Positions 35,287 to 46,300 of a DNA stretch of 64,000 bases are shown here, in pieces. A program made the position numbers and the translations under genes. Below the pieces are notes generated by a model that worked only from the letters and a program-made list of their open reading frames with translations, was not told the DNA's origin and did no database searches. The stretch's first letter is position 1. Each line of letters opens with the position of its first letter. Source of the DNA: Curvibacter sp. AEP1-3 (lineage in GTDB: Bacteria; Pseudomonadota; Gammaproteobacteria; Burkholderiales; Burkholderiaceae_C); NCBI RefSeq assembly GCF_002163715.1, contig NZ_CP015698.1:4303401-4367400 (forward strand). Direction: 5' to 3'.

Positions 35287-36609
35287 ATGTTTTTTCGAGT
35301 TCTGTCGTTCCTGCTTTTGCAGGCGCTGGGGGCTGTCCTCGGCTATCTGCTTGCCGGTAAGTATTCTCCCGTCTGGGGTGCTGTAGTCGGCATTCTTGTG
35401 GGCAGTTTTCTCTGGTTATTGATCGATGCGGTGCGTGGTGCGAAGCTCATGCGCTGGCTGCAGTCGGGCGAGTCCACGGAGTTGACCCTCGGGTATGGCT
35501 TCTGGAATGAGGTGGCAGACCGCACGCGCCGTCAGATGCGTTCCCGCGAGCGTCGCGTGGCCGAAGGTGAAACCAAGCTCCAGGATTTTTTGGCTGCGCT
35601 GCAAGCCTCTCCGAACGGTGTTGTTCTGCTGGATGCAAACGGTCGCATCGAATGGTTTAACCAGATGGCAGGGCAGCACTTCGGCTTTGATGCTCGTCGT
35701 GACATGCTTCAGCATTTCGGGAATCTGGTTCGCGACCCTGGTTTCGCTACCTATTATTCCGGTCAGGATTTCTCACACGGCCTGGTGATGCCGGGTCGCG
35801 AAAGCACAGGTTCGAAGCCTGTGCGTTTGTCTGTGCACCTACATCCCTACGGGGAGGGGCGCAACCTCTTGCTGTCCCGTGACATTACGGCCCTGGAGCA
35901 GGCGGAGGCCATGCGCAGGGATTTCGTGGCCAATGTGTCTCACGAAATCCGTACGCCCTTGACGGTGCTCGCTGGTTTTGTTGAAACCCTGCAGACGCTT
36001 CCCCTGGATGAGTCTGAGCGGCAGAGCTACCTGAATTTGATGTCCCAGCAAGCGACGCGCATGCAGAGTCTTGTCAACGACTTGTTGACGCTTTCCCGCT
36101 TGGAGGGGAGCCCTGCGCCTTCAGGCTCAGATCTCGTGGACATGGTGCAGCTGTTGCAGCAGTGCAAGCAGGAAGCCCACAACCTGTCGTCGTTGGTCTG
36201 GGGCAAGCCTCAGGATATCCAGTTTCTGGTGTCGGATGCCGTGGCGGTCACCGGTTCACCGTCTGAATTGCACAGTGCAGTATTCAATTTGATCGGCAAT
36301 GCCATCCGTTACACACCGGCAGATAAGAGTATCCGGGTCCATTGGCATAAAACGGCTGAAGGCGAAGGCGAACTATCGGTCCAAGATACGGGGCCGGGAA
36401 TCGCGCCTGAACATATACCTCGCTTGACCGAGCGGTTTTACCGGGTCGACAGAAGCCGCTCGAGGGATACGGGAGGCACGGGGCTGGGTCTTGCTATTGT
36501 CAAACACGTGGCACAGCGCCATGGTGCTGAATTGCTGATTGAAAGCATTCCCGGACGGGGCTCTACCTTCACCCTGCGGTTCAGGGCGGCACGCGTCCGC
36601 CCTCAATAG
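35287..36609 (+). CDS. phoR: Phosphate sensor histidine kinase PhoR
   Basis: 440 residues. Two N-terminal membrane helices without a large periplasmic domain are followed by a PAS domain (LQASPNGVVLLDANGRIEWFNQMA), the HisKA box FVANVSHEIRTPLTVLAGF (phospho-His) and an ATPase domain (NLIGNAIRYTP, DTGPGIAPEH, GGTGLGLAIV). It phosphorylates PhoB on phosphate limitation. It ends 28 bases from a convergent gene. Confidence 0.96.
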   Translation: MFFRVLSFLLLQALGAVLGYLLAGKYSPVWGAVVGILVGSFLWLLIDAVRGAKLMRWLQSGESTELTLGYGFWNEVADRTRRQMRSRERRVAEGETKLQDFLAALQASPNGVVLLDANGRIEWFNQMAGQHFGFDARRDMLQHFGNLVRDPGFATYYSGQDFSHGLVMPGRESTGSKPVRLSVHLHPYGEGRNLLLSRDITALEQAEAMRRDFVANVSHEIRTPLTVLAGFVETLQTLPLDESERQSYLNLMSQQATRMQSLVNDLLTLSRLEGSPAPSGSDLVDMVQLLQQCKQEAHNLSSLVWGKPQDIQFLVSDAVAVTGSPSELHSAVFNLIGNAIRYTPADKSIRVHWHKTAEGEGELSVQDTGPGIAPEHIPRLTERFYRVDRSRSRDTGGTGLGLAIVKHVAQRHGAELLIESIPGRGSTFTLRFRAARVRPQ

Positions 36610-36637
36610 GTCCTAGGTTCGCCAAGGTTCCGGGCGT

Positions 36638-38341
36638 TTAGCGGCGCTTCATGATCCAGAACATTTCCGAGTTGGCCACAGGGTGCTGCACCAAAGTGTG
36701 CGGTGCCCATACTGATCGGTCGACGATGGATGCAATTTCGGAGTTGGCTCCCGGTTCTGTCAGCAGCCATTCGCATGCTGCGGCTTCAGTGGTGGGGCGC
36801 AGATTGAGCTGACCGTACCACTGGAGCGCCGCAATTTGCGCGGTATCGAGGTTCAGCACTTGGGCACATTGGTCACGGGCAACAATTTGTGTCGCTTGCC
36901 GCACCATGGTGCGCGCGCTTTGCGCATAGTCCAGCAAGGGCATCCACAAGGTCATCAACAATAGCCAGCAGAGGGACGCCCCGCTAGCGGGAAGCACCAG
37001 GCTTTTCCAGATCGCTGCGCGATGACGTCCCGCCCGCCACCGAACCAACCATCCCCAGGCCAAAGTGGCACCCAACGCAAACAAGAAGGGCAGTATCTGG
37101 AAGCTCGCCTCATAGCCCGGTGCCAAGCGGGCCACATTCGCTGCCGGCTGCGGTGGGGTGCCGGTTTGCATCGCAATCCAAACGACCCAGATGATCACTC
37201 CACACCCTGTAAAGAACAGCAAGGTGAACCAGTCGATCAATGCCGCAACTTGTCTGCGTAGGGTAGGCAATGCAAAGGCAGCCATGGCAGAGAAAGCGGG
37301 GAGTGCCAATAGCAAAGTCCGATCCGGAGCTCCTGAGAGCAGCATGGTGCCTACGCTGGTCACGATAAACCAAGATGGCAACGAGAGGTGCCGGCTGATG
37401 TTCAGATTGAACAACTGCTTGCGCCAACGCCAGACACTGTAAAGCGCCAAGGGCCAGGCAGGCCATGTGAACCAGAGGAGTAATTGAATGTGTCCATTCC
37501 AATAGGCCCAAGTCAGGGCGGGCCACTCCACCTTCCAACTCCAAAGTCCCAGCTTCCAAGCAAAGACGGCAGTGATGACGGAGACCGTCGCGAGGCCTAT
37601 GGCTTCGAGGGTGATGTAGCTTTTGACTGCGTCATTTCCTGCACCCGTGCGTTTGTCCATGGCGTGAATGCAAGCGCCGCCCATCCCGAACATTAGTGAC
37701 AGGGCAGGTGCCCCGCTCAAAGCCAAGCCGGCTAGTCCCAAGACTGCACTGACGTAGGGTCCAGTGCGGTGGTAGGGAAGTGCGCTGAGCGCAAAAAACA
37801 GGAGCGCGCTGAATCCCAGTTGCGCGAGTGCAGGTGTGGTTTCGTGTCCGAGTTGCGCCAGACCCAGGGATGCCAAAAATGCCAATAGGCCTCCATCTGC
37901 CATGGCTCGCGCATAGTCGGTAGGTTTGGCTTCTCCGCCGAACGCGAAAGCGACTGGCTGGGCTGCAGGAGTGCGCGCGAGGTAATAGCTGCCGTACCAA
38001 GTTCCGACAAAAGCCAATGTCAACAAGAGCGCAAAGGGAACCCGAACCCAGAAGTCTGCCGGCCATCCTGCTGGTGTCCAATTCAAGACCAAGGCTCCAA
38101 TCCAGTAAGGGAGGAGTGCAGGGAAATCCGGCTTGATGCCGAGTAGCGTCGGGTGGATCCAGGATGCGTCCCCGCGTGCGAGCGCTGCCATGAATCCCAG
38201 AGCGCTTAAGTCGGCTGTCCGCCATGCATCACGACCGATAAAGCCTGCACCGATAAAGGCCAGACACAACAGAATCAGTGCGGGACGCGGGAGGCGCCTG
38301 ACAGAGGCTTGCGCAACGATGGCGGGGTTCGGTAGGTTCAC
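36638..38341 (-). CDS. Polytopic membrane protein, possible GT-C (ArnT/PMT-like) glycosyltransferase
   Basis: 567 residues with about eleven hydrophobic helices. The N-terminal loop after the first helix contains GRDAWRTADLSALGFMAALARGDASW, resembling the acidic loop of ArnT/PMT-type lipid-linked glycosyltransferases, though the canonical motif is not clear. The C-terminal ~100 residues are soluble. Function is unproven; lipid A or glycan modification is one possibility. It is convergent with phoR and lies downstream of rpmE2 on the same strand, beyond a terminator. Confidence 0.6.
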   Translation of the reverse strand: MNLPNPAIVAQASVRRLPRPALILLCLAFIGAGFIGRDAWRTADLSALGFMAALARGDASWIHPTLLGIKPDFPALLPYWIGALVLNWTPAGWPADFWVRVPFALLLTLAFVGTWYGSYYLARTPAAQPVAFAFGGEAKPTDYARAMADGGLLAFLASLGLAQLGHETTPALAQLGFSALLFFALSALPYHRTGPYVSAVLGLAGLALSGAPALSLMFGMGGACIHAMDKRTGAGNDAVKSYITLEAIGLATVSVITAVFAWKLGLWSWKVEWPALTWAYWNGHIQLLLWFTWPAWPLALYSVWRWRKQLFNLNISRHLSLPSWFIVTSVGTMLLSGAPDRTLLLALPAFSAMAAFALPTLRRQVAALIDWFTLLFFTGCGVIIWVVWIAMQTGTPPQPAANVARLAPGYEASFQILPFLFALGATLAWGWLVRWRAGRHRAAIWKSLVLPASGASLCWLLLMTLWMPLLDYAQSARTMVRQATQIVARDQCAQVLNLDTAQIAALQWYGQLNLRPTTEAAACEWLLTEPGANSEIASIVDRSVWAPHTLVQHPVANSEMFWIMKRR

Positions 38342-38370
38342 GCGGATCAGTGGGGAAACAGGTTTAAATC

Positions 38371-38405
38371 AAAAAAAAAGCAGCCCGGGATTCCGTGCTG
38401 CTTTT
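38371..38405 (-). terminator. Intrinsic terminator of rpmE2
   Basis: On the minus strand the stem aaaagcagc / gctgctttt is followed by a run of at least five T. It lies 30 bases after rpmE2. Confidence 0.8.
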
Positions 38406-38436
38406 ATACCAACCCAGGCCGGAGCCTGAACTGAGA

Positions 38437-38694
38437 TTACTTCGCTGCGGTCTTGCCGAAACGGTTGCGGAATTTTTCCACGCGTCCGCCCATGTTGTCC
38501 ACCGACTTTTGCGTGCCGGTGTAGAAAGGGTGGGATTCGCTGGTGGTATCCAACTTGAAGAGTGGCAGCTCGCGGCCGTCTTCCATCTTGATCATTTCCT
38601 TGGTGTTTGCGCAAGAACGTGTCACGAACTTGAAACCGTTGGACATGTCCTGGAAGCAAACTTCGCGGTAGTTGGGGTGAATGCCTTCTTTCAT
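38437..38694 (-). CDS. rpmE2: 50S ribosomal protein L31 type B
   Basis: 85 residues from ATG 38694 (ggagaag upstream). It begins [20 protein letters not shown] and lacks the CxxC zinc ribbon of type A L31, so it is the zinc-independent type B form. Family end segments [22 protein letters not shown] are intact. It lies next to rho on the same strand, a frequent pairing. Confidence 0.95.
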   Translation of the reverse strand: MKEGIHPNYREVCFQDMSNGFKFVTRSCANTKEMIKMEDGRELPLFKLDTTSESHPFYTGTQKSVDNMGGRVEKFRNRFGKTAAK

Positions 38695-38803
38695 ACTCTT
38701 CTCCATCAGTTGCGCTAGCCGCGCCGGTCCTTGCGCAAACCCTGCGCAATATAAAAACTCGGCGTACTTGTCGCGAAAACCCTAAATTATAGCTTAGTCC
38801 GAA

Positions 38804-40069
38804 TCAGCCGCCCCGACGCATCATGTCGAAGAACTCGCTGTTGTTCTTGGTGGCACGCATTTGCTTGAGCACCATTTCCATGGATTCGATTTCGTCCATG
38901 TTGTAGAGGAACTGTCGCAGGATGCGGGTCTTTTGCAGAATTTCCGGCTGCAACAGCAATTCTTCGCGGCGGGTACCACTGCGGTTCAGCTGGATAGAAG
39001 GGAATATCCGCTTTTCGTACAGGCGACGGTCCAAATGCACTTCGCTGTTGCCGGTGCCCTTGAACTCTTCAAAAATCACTTCGTCCATACGGCTGCCGGT
39101 ATCCACCAGTGCGGTCGCAATGATGGTGAGTGAGCCGCCTTCTTCGACGTTACGGGCCGCACCCAGGAATCGTTTGGGGCGCTGCAACGCATTCGCATCC
39201 ACACCACCGGTCAACACTTTTCCGGAAGATGGAACCACGTTGTTGTAGGCCCGGGCCAGACGGGTGATGGAGTCCAGCAGGATCACCACGTCTTTTTTGA
39301 GCTCTACCAAACGCTTGGCACGCTCGATCACCATTTCGGCTACGTGAACGTGACGCGCAGCGGGTTCGTCGAAGGTGGAGGCAATTACCTCGCCTTTGAC
39401 GGTGCGCTGCATTTCGGTCACTTCTTCGGGGCGCTCATCGACCAGCAGCACCATCATGTGGCTGTCGGGGTAGTTGGCAGAAATCGCATGGGCGATGTGC
39501 TGCATCATCACGGTCTTGCCACTCTTGGGCGGGGCGACCAGCAGGGCGCGCTGGCCTTTGCCGATAGGGGCAATGATGTCAATGACCCGGCCGGTGATGT
39601 TTTCGTCGGTCTTGAGGCCATCTTGCTCCAAGCGCATTTGCACCTTGGGGAACAAGGGGGTCAAGTTTTCAAACATGACCTTGTGCTTGTTGCCTTCAGG
39701 CGGTCCGCCGTTTACCTTGTCCAACTTGTTCAGCGCAAAGTAACGCTCACCGTCTTTCGGTGTGCGGACTTCACCTTCAATCATGTCCCCGGTGTGCAGG
39801 TTGAAGCGGCGCACCTGGCTGGGGCTGATGTAGATGTCGTCCGTGCTGGCGGTGTAGCTGGTATCGGGACTACGTAGAAAGCCGAAGCCGTCCGGCAGGA
39901 TTTCCAGCACGCCGTCGGCAATGATCTGCTCGCCGGCACGGGCCCGTTTCTTGATGATTGCGAACATCAGCTCCTGCTTGCGCATGCGGCCGGTGTTTTC
40001 AATCTCAAGTTCTTCTGCTTGCTTGAGCACTTCGGACACGTGCAGTGCTTTGAGTTCGTTTAAATGCAT
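38804..40069 (-). CDS. rho: Transcription termination factor Rho
   Basis: 421 residues. The N-terminal RNA-binding domain ([35 protein letters not shown]) precedes the RecA-like motor with Walker [14 protein letters not shown], Walker [18 protein letters not shown] and the Q/R loops. The hexamer releases RNA from polymerase. A 220-base leader separates it from trxA; rho leaders are often autoregulated, but no element is assigned here. Confidence 0.98.
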   Translation of the reverse strand: MHLNELKALHVSEVLKQAEELEIENTGRMRKQELMFAIIKKRARAGEQIIADGVLEILPDGFGFLRSPDTSYTASTDDIYISPSQVRRFNLHTGDMIEGEVRTPKDGERYFALNKLDKVNGGPPEGNKHKVMFENLTPLFPKVQMRLEQDGLKTDENITGRVIDIIAPIGKGQRALLVAPPKSGKTVMMQHIAHAISANYPDSHMMVLLVDERPEEVTEMQRTVKGEVIASTFDEPAARHVHVAEMVIERAKRLVELKKDVVILLDSITRLARAYNNVVPSSGKVLTGGVDANALQRPKRFLGAARNVEEGGSLTIIATALVDTGSRMDEVIFEEFKGTGNSEVHLDRRLYEKRIFPSIQLNRSGTRREELLLQPEILQKTRILRQFLYNMDEIESMEMVLKQMRATKNNSEFFDMMRRGG

Positions 40070-40246
40070 GGAGTGGGTCCCGTCAGGGCGTTAACCGGAA
40101 ATCGGCAAGGAAACCAGGGTTGGTTCGAAAAATTCAGGGGAGTGGGGGTTGAGGCAAGACCGTGTGCTTGGCCTCGGTGTCCTGAGCCTGATCTGGCTGA
40201 CCGCCTTCAATCCGGCGGGTGAACACAAATATTATGACAGGAAATT

Positions 40247-40273
40247 GCGACCGTGCTGCAGTGTCACGGTCGC
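40247..40273 (-). terminator. Hairpin downstream of trxA
   Basis: Arms gcgaccgtg and cacggtcgc with a 9-base loop, 17 bases after the trxA stop. No strong T-run, but aatttcc follows on the minus strand and a -10-like taatat comes after, which may serve rho. Confidence 0.55.
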
Positions 40274-40289
40274 TGGGGCGAAAGGCGGA

Positions 40290-40622
40290 TCAGGCCAGTT
40301 GCTGGTCGATGAAGGCAGTGAGTTGCGCTTTGCTCAGTGCGCCTACCTTGGTAGCAGCCAATTGACCGTCCTTGAACAACATCAATGTTGGGATACCACG
40401 GATACCGAACTTGGCTGGAATGTCGCGGTTTTCGTCCACATTCATCTTGGCGATCTGCAACTTGCCCTCGTAGGTAGCAGACACTTCGTCCAGAATGGGC
40501 GCGATCATTTTGCAGGGGCCGCACCACTCAGCCCAGTAGTCCACCAGGATGGGTTGCGCAGACTGCAATACATCGGCTTCAAATGTGGCGTCGGTGACGT
40601 GTTTGATGAGTTCGCTGGCCAT
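40290..40622 (-). CDS. trxA: Thioredoxin 1
   Basis: 110 residues, one thioredoxin domain with active site [13 protein letters not shown] and cis-Pro in [13 protein letters not shown]. It is the general dithiol reductant and could also serve the LMW-type ArsC encoded in this window. The trxA-rho order is conserved in betaproteobacteria. It diverges from addB. Confidence 0.97.
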   Translation of the reverse strand: MASELIKHVTDATFEADVLQSAQPILVDYWAEWCGPCKMIAPILDEVSATYEGKLQIAKMNVDENRDIPAKFGIRGIPTLMLFKDGQLAATKVGALSKAQLTAFIDQQLA

Positions 40623-40668
40623 GGAGTTTCCTTTGGAAGAGTGCTAATGCAGCTAAAGTTGCGGCATT

Positions 40669-43335
40669 GTGACAGAAACCAAGCCCCCCCACGACGCCCC
40701 GCAAACTATCGCTGGCATAGCCAAAAGCGATGCAGCCCGGGGGCTGCGGGCCTTTGCTTATGCGCCAAGTCATCCTGCGATGGCCTTGTGGTCAGCACCC
40801 GGCAGTGGGTTGATGGTTCGGCTTCAGCGCTGGATCGCTGATTCCGGCGCCCACCCCGGCCGCACGCTGGTGTTGCTGCCCTATGCCCAACTTCTGCCCT
40901 TGGCACGCCGAGTGTGGTCAGACCTTCATCCGCAGGGTTTTTCTCCCCGGTTCGAAACCACCTCGAATTGGCTGGCATCCATCTCTGCGCGCAGCCTTCA
41001 AGCCACCGACATTAGCCATGACATGGCGCTGGATACGCTCACCGCTCAACATCTGTTGGCTCAGGCAGGCATGGGGGCGCAATCTTCACTTGCTGGCCTG
41101 TTAGCGGAAACAGCGCAACAACTCGCCCCGTGGGCCGCAGCTGCAGGTCCGCAGGGGCGCGGGGAATGGGCCTCGCAGGCCCGCGCTGCCGTGTCGGTGG
41201 GCATGGAAAGCCAAGCGCTTGCTTGGGAGGCCAAGGTCGCCCGGGTCGCTGTGGAATGGGCGGCGGTGTCTTCCTATTCCACCGACGCGTTGTTTGATGC
41301 AGAGGTATTGGAAGCTTGGGATTCTGTAGCCTTGGTGCAAGGGCTGGCCTCCGACCCGGTTTCCGGCGCGCTCAAGGCGCATTGGGGTAGCAAGGCGGAG
41401 TTATTTCGGTTGGATGACGTCGAACCCCATACAGGCAACGCGTTGAACTTGGCGTTAGAGCATTTGCATTTTCATACTTGCGCGGATGCTGAAGACGAAG
41501 CCCAGCGGGCAGTGGCATGTGCCATCTCGCATGTGGCGGCAGACCGTTATCCACTTGCCCTGGTGTCGTCCGACCGCGCACTGACGCGCCGTGTGCGTGC
41601 CATGCTGGAGTCTGCAGGTATTGCCATGCGGGATGAGAACGGCTGGAAGCTCTCCACCAGCCGCGCCGGAGCCGCACTGATGGCCTTGCTGCGAGCGGCC
41701 GTTTGGAATGCCAGCACGGATGCCGTGTTGAATGCGTTCAAGCAGGCTCCAGCCTTTGCTGCGGACCTACAGGCTCTGGAGCAGGCCCTGCGCAAAGAGC
41801 AAGTGCGCGACTGGCGCCATGTGTCCGGCTGCAAACCCGTCAAGGACTCAGAGACATTGCGCGCCATGTGTGCCCGTATCGATCACGTGCGCATTGAGTT
41901 GAGTGGCAGCCGCCCCTTGCCCGCATGGTTGGCACGCATGCAGGCCGTGTTGCAGAACTGTGGCTGGTGGGAGTCCTTGCAGGCCGATGAGGCCGGAGCC
42001 ATGGCCTTGGGTGCGCTGCGCTTGACCCCACCAGAGCCGCAAGCTTGGGCAGACTATATGGACGCTGCCTTGTGGGCGGGTACCCGCATGGACCTGAGCG
42101 CTTTTTCGTCTTGGGTGAATCAAGTGCTGGAGGCGCACAGCTTTCAACCCGCTTATCCGGATGAGGAACAAGTCGTCATTCTACCCATGAGCCAGATGCT
42201 GGCCCGCCCCTTTGCCGCCGTGGTGTTGGCCGGCTGCGACGAGGTGCGTTTGAATCCGTCCCCAGAGCCGGCAGGCATTTGGACTCCCGCGCAGCGTGCG
42301 GCACTGGGCATGCCCTCACGCGCTGAATTGGAGTCCCGTCTGCGCGCATCCTGGCGCCAGGCCTTGCAGGCGCCAGCGGTCGAGGTACTGTGGCGCAGCA
42401 GTGACGACACCGGTGAACACATCGCGGCCAGCCCGCTGGTGCAGTGGTTGCGCCTGCAACCCGGTGTGGCAGAGGTGCAGGCGAGTGATCCACGAACATC
42501 CAGGCAGGTCATGCCCGCGACTGTGCTCCCGCCTCAGCCGCCCGGTGACCGCATTCCGGTGCGTCAACTATCAGCCAGTGCCTACGAGGATTTGCGCACT
42601 TGCCCCTACCGCTTTTTTGCGCTACGGCAACTCGGTCTCAAGCCGGTGGACGAGTTGGAGTCCGATGTGGACAAGCGGGACTTCGGGCTCTGGCTGCATG
42701 CGGTGCTGCAGGAGTTTCACAGCGCTTTGCAGACAGAGCCTTTGAGCGGGCTTGAGCCGCGCAGCGCCTTGTTGGAAGCTTGCGCAACTTCCGTTACCGC
42801 ATCCATGGGATTGCCCGATGGCGAGTTTTTGCCCTTCGCCGCAGCGTGGCCCAACGTCCGCGACGGCTACTTGCAGTGGCTGGAAAAGCACGAGGCCCAG
42901 GGCTGGACCTATGCCAGTGGCGAAACCTCGCATACCCAGCCGGTTGGCAGCGTCACGCTCATGGGGCGCATTGACCGTACGGATACGGGCACCGATGGAG
43001 CGACCATGGTGCTGGACTACAAGACCGAGCCTTCGGCCAAAACCAAAGAGCGGGTCAAGAACCCGCTGGAGGACACGCAGATCGCCTTTTACGCGGCGCT
43101 GCTGCCCCACGACACCTTGCAGGCCGCCTATATCAACGTGGGCGAGCGGGACGGGACTGTGCCCGTAGAGCAAAAAGACATTGTGCTGGCCCGTGACGCC
43201 TTGGTGGAGGGTATTGCCTCTGACATGGCCCGCCTGGCGGCCGGAGAGCCCTTGCCCGCGCTGGGGGATGGCGTGGCCTGTGACTACTGCCAGGCGCGTG
43301 GCTTGTGCCGCAAAGATTTCTGGAGCGCGCCATGA
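40669..43335 (+). CDS. addB: AddB-like helicase-nuclease subunit (PD-(D/E)XK)
   Basis: 888 residues from GTG 40669. The C-terminal nuclease domain contains GRIDRTDTG, VLDYKTEPSAK and QIAFYAALL, the PD-(D/E)XK core. Cysteines in RTCPYRFFALRQLGL and ACDYCQARGLCRKDF form the four-Cys set that holds an Fe-S cluster in AddB. The N-terminal half is an inactive-helicase-like region. It works with AddA to resect double-strand breaks. The last base triplet overlaps the addA ATG. Confidence 0.8.
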   Translation: MTETKPPHDAPQTIAGIAKSDAARGLRAFAYAPSHPAMALWSAPGSGLMVRLQRWIADSGAHPGRTLVLLPYAQLLPLARRVWSDLHPQGFSPRFETTSNWLASISARSLQATDISHDMALDTLTAQHLLAQAGMGAQSSLAGLLAETAQQLAPWAAAAGPQGRGEWASQARAAVSVGMESQALAWEAKVARVAVEWAAVSSYSTDALFDAEVLEAWDSVALVQGLASDPVSGALKAHWGSKAELFRLDDVEPHTGNALNLALEHLHFHTCADAEDEAQRAVACAISHVAADRYPLALVSSDRALTRRVRAMLESAGIAMRDENGWKLSTSRAGAALMALLRAAVWNASTDAVLNAFKQAPAFAADLQALEQALRKEQVRDWRHVSGCKPVKDSETLRAMCARIDHVRIELSGSRPLPAWLARMQAVLQNCGWWESLQADEAGAMALGALRLTPPEPQAWADYMDAALWAGTRMDLSAFSSWVNQVLEAHSFQPAYPDEEQVVILPMSQMLARPFAAVVLAGCDEVRLNPSPEPAGIWTPAQRAALGMPSRAELESRLRASWRQALQAPAVEVLWRSSDDTGEHIAASPLVQWLRLQPGVAEVQASDPRTSRQVMPATVLPPQPPGDRIPVRQLSASAYEDLRTCPYRFFALRQLGLKPVDELESDVDKRDFGLWLHAVLQEFHSALQTEPLSGLEPRSALLEACATSVTASMGLPDGEFLPFAAAWPNVRDGYLQWLEKHEAQGWTYASGETSHTQPVGSVTLMGRIDRTDTGTDGATMVLDYKTEPSAKTKERVKNPLEDTQIAFYAALLPHDTLQAAYINVGERDGTVPVEQKDIVLARDALVEGIASDMARLAAGEPLPALGDGVACDYCQARGLCRKDFWSAP

Positions 43336-46300
43336 CTGCCGTGCACGACATCGCCGCCTATGAGGTGAATGGCCGCCACGTTGCACGGGCTGACTTTTAT
43401 GCCATCGCCTGCGACCCCCGCCGCAGTGTGGCGGTGGAGGCCTGTGCCGGCGCCGGCAAGACCTGGATGCTGGTGTCCCGCATGGTGCGCGCCTTGCTTG
43501 ACGGCGCAGCGCCGCATGAGATTCTGGCCATCACCTTCACCAAAAAAGCTGCCGGTGAAATGCGCGAGCGCCTCTATGACTGGCTGCGCAGCTATGCCCG
43601 GGCCGATGACGCCACCTTGCGGCGCGAGCTGCAGCTGCGGGGTGTGCAGGGCGATCCCGGTGCGGAGCAGCTGGCCAAACTGCGCGGCTTGCATGAGGCT
43701 CTGCTGCTTGCTGGCCGGCCGGTGCAGGTGCGCACCTTCCACAGCTGGTTTGCGGCGCTGTTGCGCAGCGCACCGCTGGGCATGTTGCACCAGCTGGGCT
43801 TGCCCACGCAGTACGAGCTGCTGGAGAACGATGCCAAGGCCATAGCCCAGGTCAGGCGCCGCTTTCACACCCGCATTGCCCAGGATGCGGCGGCCCGCGC
43901 CGACTATCTGGAGGCGGTAGGCGTCTACGGGCGCCACGGCACGCTCAAGGCGCTGGAAGCCGCCATCCACAAGCGCACCGAGTTTGCCTTGGCTGAAGAA
44001 CATGGCGTGGTCGACGCGTCGGTGCTGCATTTCACGCAGCAGTTCCCGGCCATGTCGGCGTGGTCGCAGCCCCAAGACCGTATGTTCAGCGAGGTGGTGC
44101 AACAGCTGCTCTGGGCCAGTGCCAAAGCGCTGGGCGCCAGCAGCCTGAAGACCTGCACAGAAGCAGGCTCGGAACTGGAGAAAGCGCTGACCGCACGCGA
44201 TGCCACCGCCATTTTCAAAGCCCTTTTCACCGACAAAGGCACCCCTCGCAAACTGAGCGAAAAGGTGGTCGGCATTGAGACCGTGCGCGAAGCCCAGGTC
44301 TTGCTGGCCGAGACCAAAGCCGCCATGGACCAGCACCAGGCCTGGCAGCACCAGCAACGCATGGCCCGCCTGAGCCGGGGCTTGCTGCAAGACTACGCCG
44401 CCCTCAAGCGCGAGCGGGGCTGGATCGACATGGGCGATCTGGAGCAGGCCGCATTGCGCCTGCTCTCGGACGAAGAGATTTCAGGCTGGCTGCAGGAGCG
44501 CCTGGATGCGAGGGTCAAGCACTTGCTGATCGACGAGTTTCAGGACACCAACCCCTTGCAATGGCAGGCCCTGAGCACCTGGTTGCAGGGCTACGGCGGT
44601 GCGGGCAACCGCCCAGGCGTGTTTATCGTGGGTGACCCCAAGCAGAGCATTTACCGATTCCGCCGTGCCGAGCCCCAAGTCTTCCGCGCGGCCAAAGCGT
44701 TTGTGGTGGAGGGCTTGCAAGGCGATGTGCTGAGCTGCGACCACACGCGGCGCAATGCGCAGGCCATCATCGGCCTAGTGAACACGGCCATGCTGGGCGC
44801 GCAGGATGCCGGCGAGTTTGAAGACTACCGGCCGCACACTTCCGAGTCGGTGGACGCCGGCTCGGTGTGGAAGCTGCCACGCATCGAGCGCACCGCCAAA
44901 CCCGAAGAAGATGGGTCTGAGGAAATGGGCTGGCGCGACAGCCTGACCATGCCCCGCCACGAGTCCGAAGACACCCTCAAAACCCTGGAGTGCCGGCAGG
45001 CCGCCCTGTGGTTGGCCGGGCAGCTCAGCGGGCGCGGCGGGCACTTGCGGCCGCAAGACATCATGGTGCTGGCCCGCAAGCGCGAACGCTTGACGCTGAT
45101 GCAGCAAGAGCTGGCGGCACTGCGCATTCCGGCCCAGCAGCCTGAGAAAAACGAGTTGGGCGAGATGCCCGAAGTGCAAGACCTCGTGGCCTTGCTCGAT
45201 GTGCTGGTGTCGCCCGCGCACGACCTGTCACTGGCGCGTGCGCTCAAGTCGCCTTTGTTTGGTGCGAGCGATGAGGACCTAGTGGACTTGAGCCTCTTGC
45301 ACCAGACAGCCCGCCGCCAGGCACGCGCGGCAGACCCCGACGCGCTCGTAACCGTCTGGATGGCGGTGTTGTGTGAGTTCGCCGCCGCCGACCCGGACGT
45401 GGAGGGCGGTTTGCCCCTGAGCCCGCGCATGCTGTCGGCAGCCCGGTCCCTCACCCGCTGGCAGGGCTGGGTACAGAGCTTGCCTGTGCACGATGCGCTG
45501 AGCGCCATCTATGACGACGGTGACGTGTTGGCCCGCTTCGCCGCCGCCAGCCCGGCGGTGCTGCGGGAGAGCGTCTTGGCCAACGTGCGCGCGTTGCTCA
45601 ATGCCGCCTTGCAGGTGGACGGCGGGCGCTACAGCACCGCCTACACCCTGGTGCGCGCGCTGCGTGCCGGCGGCATTCCTGCGCCGGTGCGGGCCGACGC
45701 AGGCGCGGTGCGCCTGCTCACCATCCACGGCGCCAAGGGGCTGGAGGCGCCGCTGGTGATATTGCTGGACACTGATGCCGAAGGTACCCGGCCCGAATCC
45801 ATGGGCGTGCTCGTGGATTGGCCGGGCGAGTCTGCTTACCCCCGCAAGTTTGTGTTTCTGGCCAGCGAGTCCCGCCCACCTGCCTGTGTGGTGGATACCC
45901 TGGCGCTGGAGCAAACCGCCCGCGCGCGGGAGGAACTCAATGCTTTGTATGTAGCGCTCACCCGCACCCAGTCCACCCTGGTGCTCTCCAGCACAGCGCC
46001 CCACCGCGAGCGCGAGGGCAGCTGGTGGAAGCGCTTGCAGGAGTTGGCGGCAGACGTTGCGCCCTCCACGGCTCTCGAGGGGGTAGACAGTGCGGAGTCG
46101 ACCGAATCGGTCACTGCTGAGTCCTTCGCTTTGTGGGCGCTCCCCACTGAAAGTTTGAATAAAAAAGTGCCTCTAGCGCCCATGGAATATGCGCGAGCAG
46201 CTCCTGAATTGATAGCGGTTGCTGAGCCGGAAAGTTTGGAGTCCCGTATCGGCCAAGCCATGCACCGCTTGCTGGAATGGCTGCCGCTGCGCGAGGGCCA

